Part shown: positions 15,863 through 24,440 of the stretch, piece after piece
How the letters are laid out: each line of letters begins with the position of its first letter
Numbering within the stretch: position 1 is the stretch's first letter
NCBI GenBank assembly: GCA_913020555.1
Contig: CAJWAC010000006.1
Location: forward strand, 1-55,091
From: an uncultured Polaribacter sp.
GTDB taxonomy: Bacteria > Bacteroidota > Bacteroidia > Flavobacteriales > Flavobacteriaceae
Length of the DNA stretch: 55,091 nt
Direction of reading: 5' to 3'
Notes under the pieces: model-generated
The model's input: only the letters and a program-made list of their open reading frames with translations
Told to the model about the DNA's origin: nothing
Database searches by the model: none
Position numbers and translations under genes: made by a program

Positions 15863-16591
15863 ATGAAAAATCATATTGGTAAATATACAAGGGAAAGAGT
15901 TTCAGACACTCCATTTGACACGGACGACCCTAATTATGATTTATATAAAGAAAAAGTACCTCAGTTTATTGGTCAAGCAGTTTATATTTATTCGTTCGAG
16001 AAAAAAAGAATTGTTTTTGCAAACGGTTGGAGAGATCTTTTAGGATACGAAAACGAAGAAATTACATTATTAAAAATAGTAAGTATTACTTCAGAGAGGC
16101 ATTATAATTTCTCAAATGAATTAAACGATAAAGCACTTCAATTTTTGAAAAACATCAAAAATGATTTGGATAAATATAGCTTTACTATTGAAGTAGAAAA
16201 AAAACATAAAAATGGAGAAATCATTCCATTATTTTCAAGAGTAGGTGTTTATAAGTCTGCAAATGGGAACATTTTAGAAATTATTGGTATTTCTGAAAAA
16301 ATACATTCCAGAAAATTAGGTAATATTATGCAATATGCTGCTTACGGTCCAGAGATTTCAAATTTTGAAGACACGTTAAACACGCAATTATTTGATGAAC
16401 TAGGTATTTCTAGAAAAGAAAAAGAAGCGTTAGTTTTAGCTTCTAAGGGCTTTGCTTTTAAAGAAATTGCCCAAGAATTAAATGTTAGCTCTTCTGCAAT
16501 AGAAAAAAGAATATTACCTCTTTATAAAAGGTTTAATGTTAAAAGTTTACCTCATTTAATTAGTTTCGCTTACGATAACCATATTTTGTAG
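15863..16591 (+). CDS. PAS domain-containing LuxR-type transcriptional regulator
   Basis: This cytoplasmic regulator has 242 residues. A PAS fold spans about residues 35-150 (QAVYIYSFEKKRIVFANG, then LLGYENEEIT, and a C-terminal strand GNILEIIGIS). A LuxR/GerE helix-turn-helix spans about 180-242 (SRKEKEALVLASKGFAFKEI, then SSSAIEKRILPLYKRFNV). The PAS domain presumably senses a small ligand or redox signal, but no cofactor-binding residue can be named. There is no receiver domain, so it is not a classical two-component response regulator. It stands alone between terminators, with an inverted repeat at its promoter that may allow autoregulation. Confidence 0.85.
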   Translation: MKNHIGKYTRERVSDTPFDTDDPNYDLYKEKVPQFIGQAVYIYSFEKKRIVFANGWRDLLGYENEEITLLKIVSITSERHYNFSNELNDKALQFLKNIKNDLDKYSFTIEVEKKHKNGEIIPLFSRVGVYKSANGNILEIIGISEKIHSRKLGNIMQYAAYGPEISNFEDTLNTQLFDELGISRKEKEALVLASKGFAFKEIAQELNVSSSAIEKRILPLYKRFNVKSLPHLISFAYDNHIL

Positions 16592-16595
16592 TGCC

Positions 16596-17609
16596 TTAAT
16601 TTTCTAAATTTATTATAGAAATTCTATTCTTAGTTATACCTATTTTTATTAGCATTTGTTTCCATTCGTCCTTAGAGCTTTTATCTAAATTTTGCTTGCT
16701 TCCCAAAACCCAAATGATATTCTTACTTTTTAATAATGCCCTATTTTTTGAATTTTCTGGTTTTTGAGTATCAATAAAACTCAATAGTTTTTGTGGTGAA
16801 ATTAATTCCCCCTCTATTGGTTTAGATGGATTGATATCATCAATCATTAGGAAATTAGTAGTTTTCCAATTCCATAATTCATAACTTTTTATATCATCTT
16901 CATCATCAAAAAAAGAATTAAACATTTTAATCCCGCTTTTATAAAGACAACTATTATTTTTAATACTCAATTCATTCAATATCCCAACACCTAAACTAGT
17001 TTTTCCAGAACCAAAATCACCATAAATTAATAACTGATTCCCATCGTTTATTGATGATTCTAAAAAATTATCAACTTTTAATTTATCATTAGTGTTCATC
17101 TTAAAATCCCATTGACTTAACCGAAATTGAAAAGGAAATTTTGCATAAAATTGATACATTTTAGTAACAAACCAATATCTAGAAGCAAAGCACAAGTAAA
17201 CTGATAAAATTGCCAAAATAAATAATATGATTTTATTCGTAAAACATAATATTGTCAAAACAAAAAATATACTTCCTAAAGTAAAAAAACAAACATCTGT
17301 AAATGTATCAAAGCCCAAATTTAACCATTGAGGTTTGAAAATATATTTTTCTTTTTTACTTAATAATGGACCTAAAAAATTATATAATTCAAACAAAAAC
17401 CAAAATAACGAAACATAAATGGCAGATTTTACTGCGCTTAAATTAAAACAAGCAAACAATAAATAAGAGGGAATAAATCCAAGTGATATATGACCAAATT
17501 GGTTTGCCAACCAAGCATAAGTTAACGTAATACCTCTATGAGAATCTTTGCCTATCAAATCTGCTTTTAATTGTTGCAGAACTCTTTTAAAACTAATTGT
17601 TTTTTGCAT
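16596..17609 (-). CDS. Membrane-anchored P-loop NTPase of unknown function
   Basis: I do not recognise a named family. In the 337 residues, the N-terminal half has two hydrophobic hairpins (about residues 38-88 and 102-148). The C-terminal half is a soluble ATPase domain: Walker A GDFGSGKTS near 197-205, Walker B FLMIDDINPS near 253-262, and a sensor-like strand IIWVLGSKQN near 302-311. The ATPase part looks most like the AAA+ DnaC/IstB group (P-loop, alpha helix, Y/S-G pair, IDD), but without a DNA-binding tail. It is convergent with the PAS-LuxR gene (4 bases between stops) and divergent from asnS. Its role is unknown. Confidence 0.7.
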   Translation of the reverse strand: MQKTISFKRVLQQLKADLIGKDSHRGITLTYAWLANQFGHISLGFIPSYLLFACFNLSAVKSAIYVSLFWFLFELYNFLGPLLSKKEKYIFKPQWLNLGFDTFTDVCFFTLGSIFFVLTILCFTNKIILFILAILSVYLCFASRYWFVTKMYQFYAKFPFQFRLSQWDFKMNTNDKLKVDNFLESSINDGNQLLIYGDFGSGKTSLGVGILNELSIKNNSCLYKSGIKMFNSFFDDEDDIKSYELWNWKTTNFLMIDDINPSKPIEGELISPQKLLSFIDTQKPENSKNRALLKSKNIIWVLGSKQNLDKSSKDEWKQMLIKIGITKNRISIINLEN

Positions 17610-17749
17610 ATCAATTTAAATATTCTCAAATATAAATTTTTCTAATCAAATAAGAATTCGCAATAAAAAACATTCTTAATTTTACTTCAAAAAAAAGTAT
17701 ATTTACCGCTCAGTAAATTTTTACAATAACTTATCAAACACAACAAAAA

Positions 17750-19183
17750 ATGGCAGAGAAAAATGTTGCAGAAATTTTAAACTCTAATCCACTATTGCAA
17801 GAAATACAACTAAAAGGTTGGGTAAGAACTTTTAGAAGTAATCGTTTTATTGCTTTAAATGACGGATCTACGATAAATAACATTCAATGTGTTATCGATT
17901 TTGAAAATACACCAGAAGAAATTTTAAAAAGAATTAATACAGGAGCAGCTATTGCTCTAAAAGGTATTTTAGCAGAAAGCCAAGGAAGAGGGCAATCTGT
18001 AGAAATTCAAGTATCAGAAATTGAAATACTTGGAGATTCCAATCCTGATGAGTATCCTATTCAACCTAAAAAACATAGCTTCGAATTTTTACGTGAAAAT
18101 GCGCATTTACGCATGCGAACAAATACGTTTAGTGCAGTTATGAGAGTACGTTCTAAACTATCATTTGCAGTTCATAAATACTTCCAAGAAAATGGATTTA
18201 ACTATGTAAATACGCCTATTATTACAGGCTCTGATGCAGAAGGAGCAGGAGAAATGTTTAGAGTTACAAATTTTGAAGATAATAAGGCGCCAGTAACAGA
18301 GGACGGAAAAATAGACTATTCTAAAGACTTCTTTGGTAAAGAAACTAATTTAACCGTTTCTGGCCAGTTAGAAGCTGAAACTTTTGCAATGTCTTTAGGT
18401 AAAGCCTATACTTTTGGCCCTACATTTAGGGCTGAAAATTCAAATACTACTCGCCATTTAGCTGAATTCTGGATGATAGAACCCGAAGTTGCTTTTATGG
18501 ATTTATCTGGAAATATGGATTTGGCTGAAGATTTTATAAAATCTGTAATTAATGATGTTTTAAATACATGTAAAGATGATTTAGCTTTTTTAGACCAACG
18601 TTTAACCCAAGAAGAAAAGAGTAAACCACAAGCTCAACGAAGTGAAATGAGTTTGTTAGAAAAACTAAAATTTGTAGTTGATAATAATTTTAAGAGAGTT
18701 TCATATACAGAAGCTATAGATATTTTAAGAAATTCAAAACCAAATAAAAAGAAGAAATTTCAGTTTCCCATAAATGAATGGGGTGCAGATTTACAATCTG
18801 AACATGAACGTTTTTTAGTTGAAAAGCACTTTAAATGTCCTGTAATTTTGTTTGATTATCCTGCAAATATTAAAGCATTTTACATGCGTTTGAATGATGA
18901 TGGAAAAACCGTAAGAGCAATGGATGTTCTATTTCCTGGAATTGGAGAAATTGTTGGAGGCTCTCAAAGAGAAGAACGTTATGATGTTTTGGTTGAAAAA
19001 ATGAAGGCTTTAGATATTCCAGAAGAAGAATTATGGTGGTATTTAGATTTGCGTAAATTTGGTACAGCTGTACATTCAGGATTTGGATTAGGGTTTGAAA
19101 GATTGGTGCAATTTGCAACAGGAATGAACAATATTAGAGACGTAATTCCTTTTCCAAGAACACCACAAAATGCAGATTTTTAA
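17750..19183 (+). CDS. asnS: Asparaginyl-tRNA synthetase
   Basis: AsnS charges tRNA-Asn and is a class II synthetase, with 477 residues. An N-terminal OB-fold anticodon-binding domain (about 15-105) is followed by the catalytic core. Motif 2 is GPTFRAENSNTTRHLAEFWM, whose histidine-containing form is typical of AsnS rather than AspS. Motif 3 is GFGLGFERLVQFATG near the end. Encoding AsnS means the cell need not depend only on amidation of Asp-tRNA-Asn. A strong terminator follows. Confidence 0.96.
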   Translation: MAEKNVAEILNSNPLLQEIQLKGWVRTFRSNRFIALNDGSTINNIQCVIDFENTPEEILKRINTGAAIALKGILAESQGRGQSVEIQVSEIEILGDSNPDEYPIQPKKHSFEFLRENAHLRMRTNTFSAVMRVRSKLSFAVHKYFQENGFNYVNTPIITGSDAEGAGEMFRVTNFEDNKAPVTEDGKIDYSKDFFGKETNLTVSGQLEAETFAMSLGKAYTFGPTFRAENSNTTRHLAEFWMIEPEVAFMDLSGNMDLAEDFIKSVINDVLNTCKDDLAFLDQRLTQEEKSKPQAQRSEMSLLEKLKFVVDNNFKRVSYTEAIDILRNSKPNKKKKFQFPINEWGADLQSEHERFLVEKHFKCPVILFDYPANIKAFYMRLNDDGKTVRAMDVLFPGIGEIVGGSQREERYDVLVEKMKALDIPEEELWWYLDLRKFGTAVHSGFGLGFERLVQFATGMNNIRDVIPFPRTPQNADF

Positions 19184-19209
19184 GCAATTTATAAAACTTA
19201 ATACTTACC

Positions 19210-19240
19210 AACGTCATTCTTCTAAGAATGACGTTTTTAT
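19210..19240 (+). terminator. Terminator after asnS
   Basis: The stem AACGTCATTCTT / AAGAATGACGTT is followed by a T-run (TTTTTATTTTT). It lies 26 bases after the asnS stop and just before the rpoN promoter. Confidence 0.88.
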
Positions 19241-19254
19241 TTTTAATGATTCCT

Positions 19255-19262
19255 TATATTTG
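19255..19262 (+). promoter_or_regulatory. -7 element of rpoN, abutting its ATG
   Basis: TATATTTG fully matches TAnnTTTG and lies five bases before the rpoN ATG at 19268, suggesting a leaderless or near-leaderless transcript. A -33 TTTG is not visible; that position lies in the asnS terminator tail. Confidence 0.5.
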
Positions 19263-19267
19263 TTAAT

Positions 19268-20725
19268 ATGCTAAAACAAAGTTTACAATACAAACTCTTA
19301 CAAAAATTATCACCTCAGCAAATCCAGTTGATGAAGTTAATTCAATTGCCTACGCAAGCGTTTGAAGAGCGATTGAAACAAGAAATTGAAGAAAACCCAG
19401 CTTTAGATACAGGAAAAGATGAACCGGAAAATTTTGAAGACGCTATAGCAGACGAATACGATGATACTGGAACAGAAAAGATAGAAGCTGAAGACATCAA
19501 TATAGATGAATACCTGAGTGATGATGAAATACCAAATTACAAAACTCAAGCCAATAATTACTCTGTAGATGATGACGAAAAAAGCATCCCATATGCAGCA
19601 GGAACAAGTTTTCATCAATCTTTAAAAAATCAATTAAATACTTATAGTTTTAATGACGATGAGAGAGCAATTGCAGAATTTCTAGTCGGTAGTATTGACG
19701 ATAGTGGCTATATTAGAAGAGAGGTCATAGATTTAGTTGATGATTTAGCATTTACAGCTAACGTTTTTACAACAGAAGAAAAAGTTGTAGAAATACTCAA
19801 AAAAGCCGTCCATACTTTAGATCCAATTGGAGTTGGTGCTAGAGATTTAAAAGAATGTTTAATCATTCAATTAAAAGCAAAAGAAAAAAATAAAATTAGA
19901 AATTTATCAATTGATATTTTAGAAAATGCTTTTGATCATTTTGTAAAAAAGCATTACAATAAATTACAAGAAAAATTTAGTATCACTGAAGAAGAATTAA
20001 AAGCTGTAAACACAGAAATATCAAAATTAAATCCTAAACCTGGCAGTTCTTATGCTGGTAATAATAAAATAGCTGAACAAATTGTTCCAGACTTTTCTAT
20101 TAGAATTATTGATGGCGAATTAGATTTAACTCTAAACTCTAGGAATGCTCCAGAACTTCATGTTTCTAGAGCGTATAATAATATGCTAAAAGGGTATAAA
20201 GAATCTACTACAAAAAGTAAATCTCAAAAAGATGCAGTATTTTTTATAAAACAGAAGTTAGATGCTGCGAAATGGTTTATTGATGCTATAAAACAGCGTC
20301 AACAAACACTTTTGGTAACTATGAACACCATCATGCATTATCAATACGATTATTTTTTAACCGGTGATGAACGGAAATTAAAACCAATGATTTTAAAAGA
20401 TATTGCAGACAAAATAAATATGGATATTTCTACAGTTAGTAGAGTGGCCAACAGTAAATATGTTTCTACGCCTTATGGCACAAAATTGATTAAAGAATTC
20501 TTTTCTGAATCTATGAAAAATGATCAAGGAGAAGATGTATCAACCAAAGAAATAAAAAAAATATTAGAAACAGTAATCGCTGAAGAAAATAAAAAGAAAC
20601 CTTTAACAGATGAGAAATTATCTAACATTTTAAAAGAAAAAGGGTACCCAATTGCAAGAAGAACTGTTGCTAAATATCGTGAACAGTTAGATTTACCTGT
20701 TGCACGTTTACGTAAAGAAATCTAG
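19268..20725 (+). CDS. rpoN: RNA polymerase sigma-54 factor
   Basis: Sigma-54 recruits RNA polymerase to -24/-12 promoters that need an AAA+ activator. It has 485 residues. The glutamine/leucine-rich activator-interacting region is at 1-50 (LQYKLLQKLSPQQIQLMKLI), followed by an acidic linker, the core-binding domain, a helix-turn-helix (MDISTVSRVANSKYVSTPYG) and the RpoN box ARRTVAKYRE near the C-terminus. No enhancer-binding activator is in this window. The next gene starts on the last base of its stop codon. Confidence 0.96.
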   Translation: MLKQSLQYKLLQKLSPQQIQLMKLIQLPTQAFEERLKQEIEENPALDTGKDEPENFEDAIADEYDDTGTEKIEAEDINIDEYLSDDEIPNYKTQANNYSVDDDEKSIPYAAGTSFHQSLKNQLNTYSFNDDERAIAEFLVGSIDDSGYIRREVIDLVDDLAFTANVFTTEEKVVEILKKAVHTLDPIGVGARDLKECLIIQLKAKEKNKIRNLSIDILENAFDHFVKKHYNKLQEKFSITEEELKAVNTEISKLNPKPGSSYAGNNKIAEQIVPDFSIRIIDGELDLTLNSRNAPELHVSRAYNNMLKGYKESTTKSKSQKDAVFFIKQKLDAAKWFIDAIKQRQQTLLVTMNTIMHYQYDYFLTGDERKLKPMILKDIADKINMDISTVSRVANSKYVSTPYGTKLIKEFFSESMKNDQGEDVSTKEIKKILETVIAEENKKKPLTDEKLSNILKEKGYPIARRTVAKYREQLDLPVARLRKEI

Positions 20726-21324
20726 TGCGTTTTCATAGAATCATATCAACAATTTTACACCCTATTGTAATACCAACAGTTGGTGTAATGTTGTATTTTT
20801 TATTGATACCAAATAATTTTCTCAAAACTCAAAAATTTGCAGTTTTAAGTTCTGTTTTCATTTTTACATATTTGGTTCCGTTATTTATTTTAATTCTTTT
20901 TAAAAAGTTAAAAGTCATCAAGAGCTATCAAACTGAAAGTATCGGAGAACGCAAGTTGCCAGTAGCTTTAATGGTTATTTTATTTTATTTATTAGGAAAC
21001 ACCATGAATAAAATTAGCAATTTAACAGATTTAGGACTACTCTTCTATGCAACTTCAATAGGTTTACTTTGTATTTATATATTATTTTTTTTTAAAATAA
21101 AAGCAAGCATTCATTTACTTTCTCTAGGAATTCCAGTTGGCTTTTTTATGTTTTTAAGTAACAATTACTCGCAATCATACTTATTTGTAATTATTGCATT
21201 TATCCTTTTGTCTGGGCTTTTGGCAAGTGCTAGGTTGCATTTAAAAATGCATACTCATAAAGAAATTTATATAGGCTTCTCTATTGGTGTTTTAACTCCA
21301 ATAATTTTGAGTTATTTTTTATAG
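20725..21324 (+). CDS. PAP2-like integral membrane protein
   Basis: This is a 199-residue polytopic membrane protein with about six hydrophobic segments. It starts at GTG 20725, overlapping the rpoN TAG by one base, so it is probably translationally coupled. The C-terminal segment ASARLHLKMHTHKEIYIGF resembles the last motif of PAP2 phosphatases (R...H...E..G), and KASIHLLSLG may be a degenerate middle motif. The canonical KxxxxxxRP and PSGH motifs are missing, so phosphatase activity is doubtful. Proteins of this type are common in Bacteroidota. Its function is not established. Confidence 0.65.
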   Translation: MRFHRIISTILHPIVIPTVGVMLYFLLIPNNFLKTQKFAVLSSVFIFTYLVPLFILILFKKLKVIKSYQTESIGERKLPVALMVILFYLLGNTMNKISNLTDLGLLFYATSIGLLCIYILFFFKIKASIHLLSLGIPVGFFMFLSNNYSQSYLFVIIAFILLSGLLASARLHLKMHTHKEIYIGFSIGVLTPIILSYFL

Positions 21325-21993
21325 CAGATAAAAAATGAATCCAAATTTTAAAACGGAAGTATTAATTTCTTCTCCGTTTATAAAAGCGTCTTTAAAAACA
21401 GGTGTTAAGCTATAAAAAATATTCAAATTTAATGCATCATAACCCGCAGACAATGTTAAACCATATTGAAACCGATTGTAACTATTTACATTTTTGTAAC
21501 TAAAGGATGCTGAACTTTCTTCAAATTGAAACGTATTGGAGAGGTTGTATAAAAACTTTATTCCTCCATAAATTCTCCAGAAATCATATTTTTTTGCTGT
21601 TGATGTTCTCCATCTAAATTCTAAAGGAAACTCTAAATTGTGAGACTTAAAAACATTAGAAGCTAAACCTTGACCATCGCTAAAAAAGGTGGTATTATTT
21701 ATTTCTTCTACCTTAAGCTCGTGGTTAAAAAAATCAAATCCGTAACCCATTCCTAAAGCAATAGAAATACTTCCTTGTTTATTTAAAATAATATCTTTTA
21801 TAAACCCTGTTGAAATTCCGTAAGAAAATCCACTTTTACTTATAGATGATGGCTGATTAAACAGTTGCGCATAAGAAATGGAAGCATATATTTGGTCTTC
21901 TGAATATCTATCTCCTAATTGTAATGAATCTTTCTGGCAGAACAAATTCGAAATAAAAAAAACTAAGAAAATAAAATTAAGTGTATTTTTCAT
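21319..21993 (-). CDS. Outer-membrane beta-barrel protein (porin-like)
   Basis: This protein has 224 residues. A Sec signal peptide spans about 1-20 (MKNTLNFIFLVFFISNLFCQ), followed by alternating amphipathic strands such as FSYGISTGFI, ISIALGMGYGFDF, FQYGLTLSAGY and a C-terminal FGFIFYLL. This fits the small Bacteroidota outer-membrane barrel families (PF13568-like). It is convergent with the PAP2-like gene, with the tails overlapping by 6 bases. The role and ligand are unknown. Confidence 0.75.
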   Translation of the reverse strand: MKNTLNFIFLVFFISNLFCQKDSLQLGDRYSEDQIYASISYAQLFNQPSSISKSGFSYGISTGFIKDIILNKQGSISIALGMGYGFDFFNHELKVEEINNTTFFSDGQGLASNVFKSHNLEFPLEFRWRTSTAKKYDFWRIYGGIKFLYNLSNTFQFEESSASFSYKNVNSYNRFQYGLTLSAGYDALNLNIFYSLTPVFKDAFINGEEINTSVLKFGFIFYLL

Positions 21994-22099
21994 TATTAAA
22001 TAAACTGATATAAATATACATTATTCAAACTAGTACAAAAAATAAAAAGCTTATCTCAAAAAAGTTTGTCATTTAAAATGCTCAATTTATCGACTTCTT

Positions 22100-23131
22100 T
22101 TATTTCTTAAATCTCAGTACCTCACTTCTACCCTTTTTAAAGATTTTATTACTTGCGTGTTTCCCTTTTCGTAATTCCTTTTGTTGTTCATAAGGCAATT
22201 GAATAATTTCTTGACACTCTGTAGAACATGTGTTCTCCATTTTTTCTGAACATTCATCACATTGAATAAACAATAGGTGGCAGCCTTCATTTGCACAATT
22301 TGTATGCGTGTCGCAAGGTTTTCCACATTGATGACAGTTGGAAATTACATCGTCAGAAATTTTTTCGGCTCTTCTGTGATCAAACACAAAATTCTTTCCA
22401 ATAAACTTATTCTGAATACCTTCCTCTTTTACTTGACGTGTGTATTCTATAATTCCGCCTTCTAACTGAAACACATTTTTAAAACCTTTGTGTTTGTAAT
22501 AAGCAGAAGCCTTTTCGCAACGAATTCCACCAGTACAATACATCAATAAATTTTTATCTTCTTTATTGTCTTTTAATTCTTCTTCAATAATATCTAACGA
22601 ATCTCGAAAAGTGTCTACATCTGGAGTAACTGCTCCATCAAAATGCCCAATTTCACTCTCATAATGATTGCGCATATCTATACAAACTGTATCAGGATTT
22701 GACAACATTTCATTGAATTCTTTGGCATTTAAATGTATGCCTTTGTTGGTAACATCAAAAGTTTTGTCATTTAAACCGTCTGCTACAATTTTGTTTCTAA
22801 CCTTAACTTTTAGCTTTAAAAACGATTTATTATTGTGTTCTACAGCAACATTTAAACGGATATCTTTTAAAAAGGAAATACTATCTAATTGATCTTTTAA
22901 TTTTAAAAAGTTTTCTGCTGGCACAGATAATTGTGCGTTAATTCCTTCAAAAGAAACATAAATTCTGCCAAGAACATCTAAAGGATTCCATTCTAAGAAT
23001 AATTTATCTCTGAAAATTTGAGGATTTTTAATATTGTAATATTGATAAAAAGAAATGGTAATTCTATCTTTACCAGCCTCATCAATTAAAGCAGCGCGTT
23101 CTTTAGCACTTAATTTATTGTACAGTTGCAT
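22100..23131 (-). CDS. trhO: Oxygen-dependent tRNA uridine(34) hydroxylase TrhO
   Basis: TrhO hydroxylates U34 at the wobble position of some tRNAs, the first step to 5-(carboxy)methoxyuridine derivatives, using O2. It has 343 residues. An N-terminal acylphosphatase-like/UPF0176 domain (about 20-125) is followed by a rhodanese domain (about 140-240) with active-site Cys in LMYCTGGIRCEKAS. A cysteine-rich tail (about 265-310) has CHQCGKPCDTHTNCANEGCH and CDEC, probably metal binding, as in other family members. It stands alone with a Bacteroidota-type -7 element upstream. Confidence 0.92.
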   Translation of the reverse strand: MQLYNKLSAKERAALIDEAGKDRITISFYQYYNIKNPQIFRDKLFLEWNPLDVLGRIYVSFEGINAQLSVPAENFLKLKDQLDSISFLKDIRLNVAVEHNNKSFLKLKVKVRNKIVADGLNDKTFDVTNKGIHLNAKEFNEMLSNPDTVCIDMRNHYESEIGHFDGAVTPDVDTFRDSLDIIEEELKDNKEDKNLLMYCTGGIRCEKASAYYKHKGFKNVFQLEGGIIEYTRQVKEEGIQNKFIGKNFVFDHRRAEKISDDVISNCHQCGKPCDTHTNCANEGCHLLFIQCDECSEKMENTCSTECQEIIQLPYEQQKELRKGKHASNKIFKKGRSEVLRFKK

Positions 23132-23171
23132 GCTATACTAATTTTTAAGTTTAATACTATATTCTAATTTG

Positions 23172-23179
23172 CAAAGTTA
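23172..23179 (-). promoter_or_regulatory. -7 element upstream of trhO
   Basis: On the minus strand TAACTTTG is a full match to TAnnTTTG, about 40 bases before the trhO ATG. No clear TTTG is seen 19-21 bp further up. Confidence 0.45.
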
Positions 23180-23443
23180 GCTTTTTTGATGATTTATAAA
23201 ATAGATTCTGCCATTAGTTTTGATAATTAATGAGTTACTTAACAAGTTTAGCCCAGATTGAAATGGCATCCTTTTTTGAGGGACGAAAAAAAGATATAAT
23301 GAAAAGCTGGAAATAGCTTCTAAAAATAAATTTATATCAATTTGTTTAAAATTAAACTTTCCAATTTATTTTGGTAAATATTTTTGAAAATGATGCTTAG
23401 AATTTTTTTTGTTAGCATCTTTGCACTATCAAAAATATCAAAA

Positions 23444-24433
23444 ATGAAAGTAGCTGTAGTTGGTGCAACTGGAATGGTTGGCACAGTAATGTTAAAAGTA
23501 TTAGAAGAGCGTAATTTACCAATTACAGAATTAATTCCTGTGGCATCAGAAAGATCTGCTGGAAAAAAATTATCTTATAAAGGAAATGAATACACCGTTG
23601 TTACCTTGCAAGATGCTGTAAATTTAAAACCAGATATCGCTTTATTTTCAGCTGGTGGAGATACTTCATTAGAATGGGCACCAAGATTTGCAGAAGTGGG
23701 TACAACTGTAATTGATAATTCTTCTGCTTGGAGAATGGATGCAACCAAAAAATTAGTGGTTCCAGAAATTAATGGTAATGTACTAACTACTGATGATAAA
23801 ATTATTGCAAATCCTAACTGTTCTACTATTCAATTGGTTATGGCTTTAGCGCCTTTGCATTCTAAATATAAGATGAAACGTGTGGTAATTTCTACTTACC
23901 AATCTGTTTCTGGAACAGGTGTAAAAGCTGTAAAACAATTAGACAACGAAGAAGCTGGAATTGATGGAGAAATGGCTTACCCTCATAAAATTGGAAGAAA
24001 CGCTCTGCCTCATTGTGATATTTTCTTAGAAAATGGTTACACAAAAGAAGAAATGAAATTGGTAAAAGAACCGAAGAAAATTTTAAATGACAATTCATTT
24101 TCAGTAACTGCAACTGCAGTTCGTATACCAACTGCTGGCGGGCATTCTGAAGCGGTAAACGTACAGTTTGAAAATGATTTTAATTTGACTGAAGTTCGAA
24201 ATATTTTAAGTGAAACTCCTGGTGTTATTGTTGAAGATGATCTGGCTAAAAACCTTTATCCAATGCCTGTAAATGCACATAATAAAGATGAGGTTTTTGT
24301 TGGTAGAATTAGACGTGATGAATCTCAAGAAAATACCTTAAATTTGTGGATTGTTGCAGATAACTTAAGAAAAGGTGCTGCTACAAACACAGTGCAAATC
24401 GCTGAATATTTAATAGAAAATAGCTTAGTCTAA
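23444..24433 (+). CDS. asd: Aspartate-semialdehyde dehydrogenase
   Basis: Asd reduces aspartyl phosphate to aspartate semialdehyde, feeding lysine/diaminopimelate, threonine and methionine synthesis. The start is placed at ATG 23444 because the protein then begins MKVAVVGATGMVG, exactly the Rossmann start, giving 329 residues. The longer frame from a TTG at 23384 adds a non-conserved hydrophobic stretch and overlaps a promoter-like CATCTTTG. The catalytic Cys is in NPNCSTIQLV, followed by the STYQSVSGTG motif. The next gene starts 7 bases later. Confidence 0.96.
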   Translation: MKVAVVGATGMVGTVMLKVLEERNLPITELIPVASERSAGKKLSYKGNEYTVVTLQDAVNLKPDIALFSAGGDTSLEWAPRFAEVGTTVIDNSSAWRMDATKKLVVPEINGNVLTTDDKIIANPNCSTIQLVMALAPLHSKYKMKRVVISTYQSVSGTGVKAVKQLDNEEAGIDGEMAYPHKIGRNALPHCDIFLENGYTKEEMKLVKEPKKILNDNSFSVTATAVRIPTAGGHSEAVNVQFENDFNLTEVRNILSETPGVIVEDDLAKNLYPMPVNAHNKDEVFVGRIRRDESQENTLNLWIVADNLRKGAATNTVQIAEYLIENSLV

Positions 24434-24440
24434 AACATTT

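Noticed and set aside
23384-23443. N-terminal hydrophobic extension of aspartate-semialdehyde dehydrogenase
   Set aside because: It starts at a TTG, is not conserved, and overlaps promoter-like sequence. The protein starts at MKVAVVGATG.
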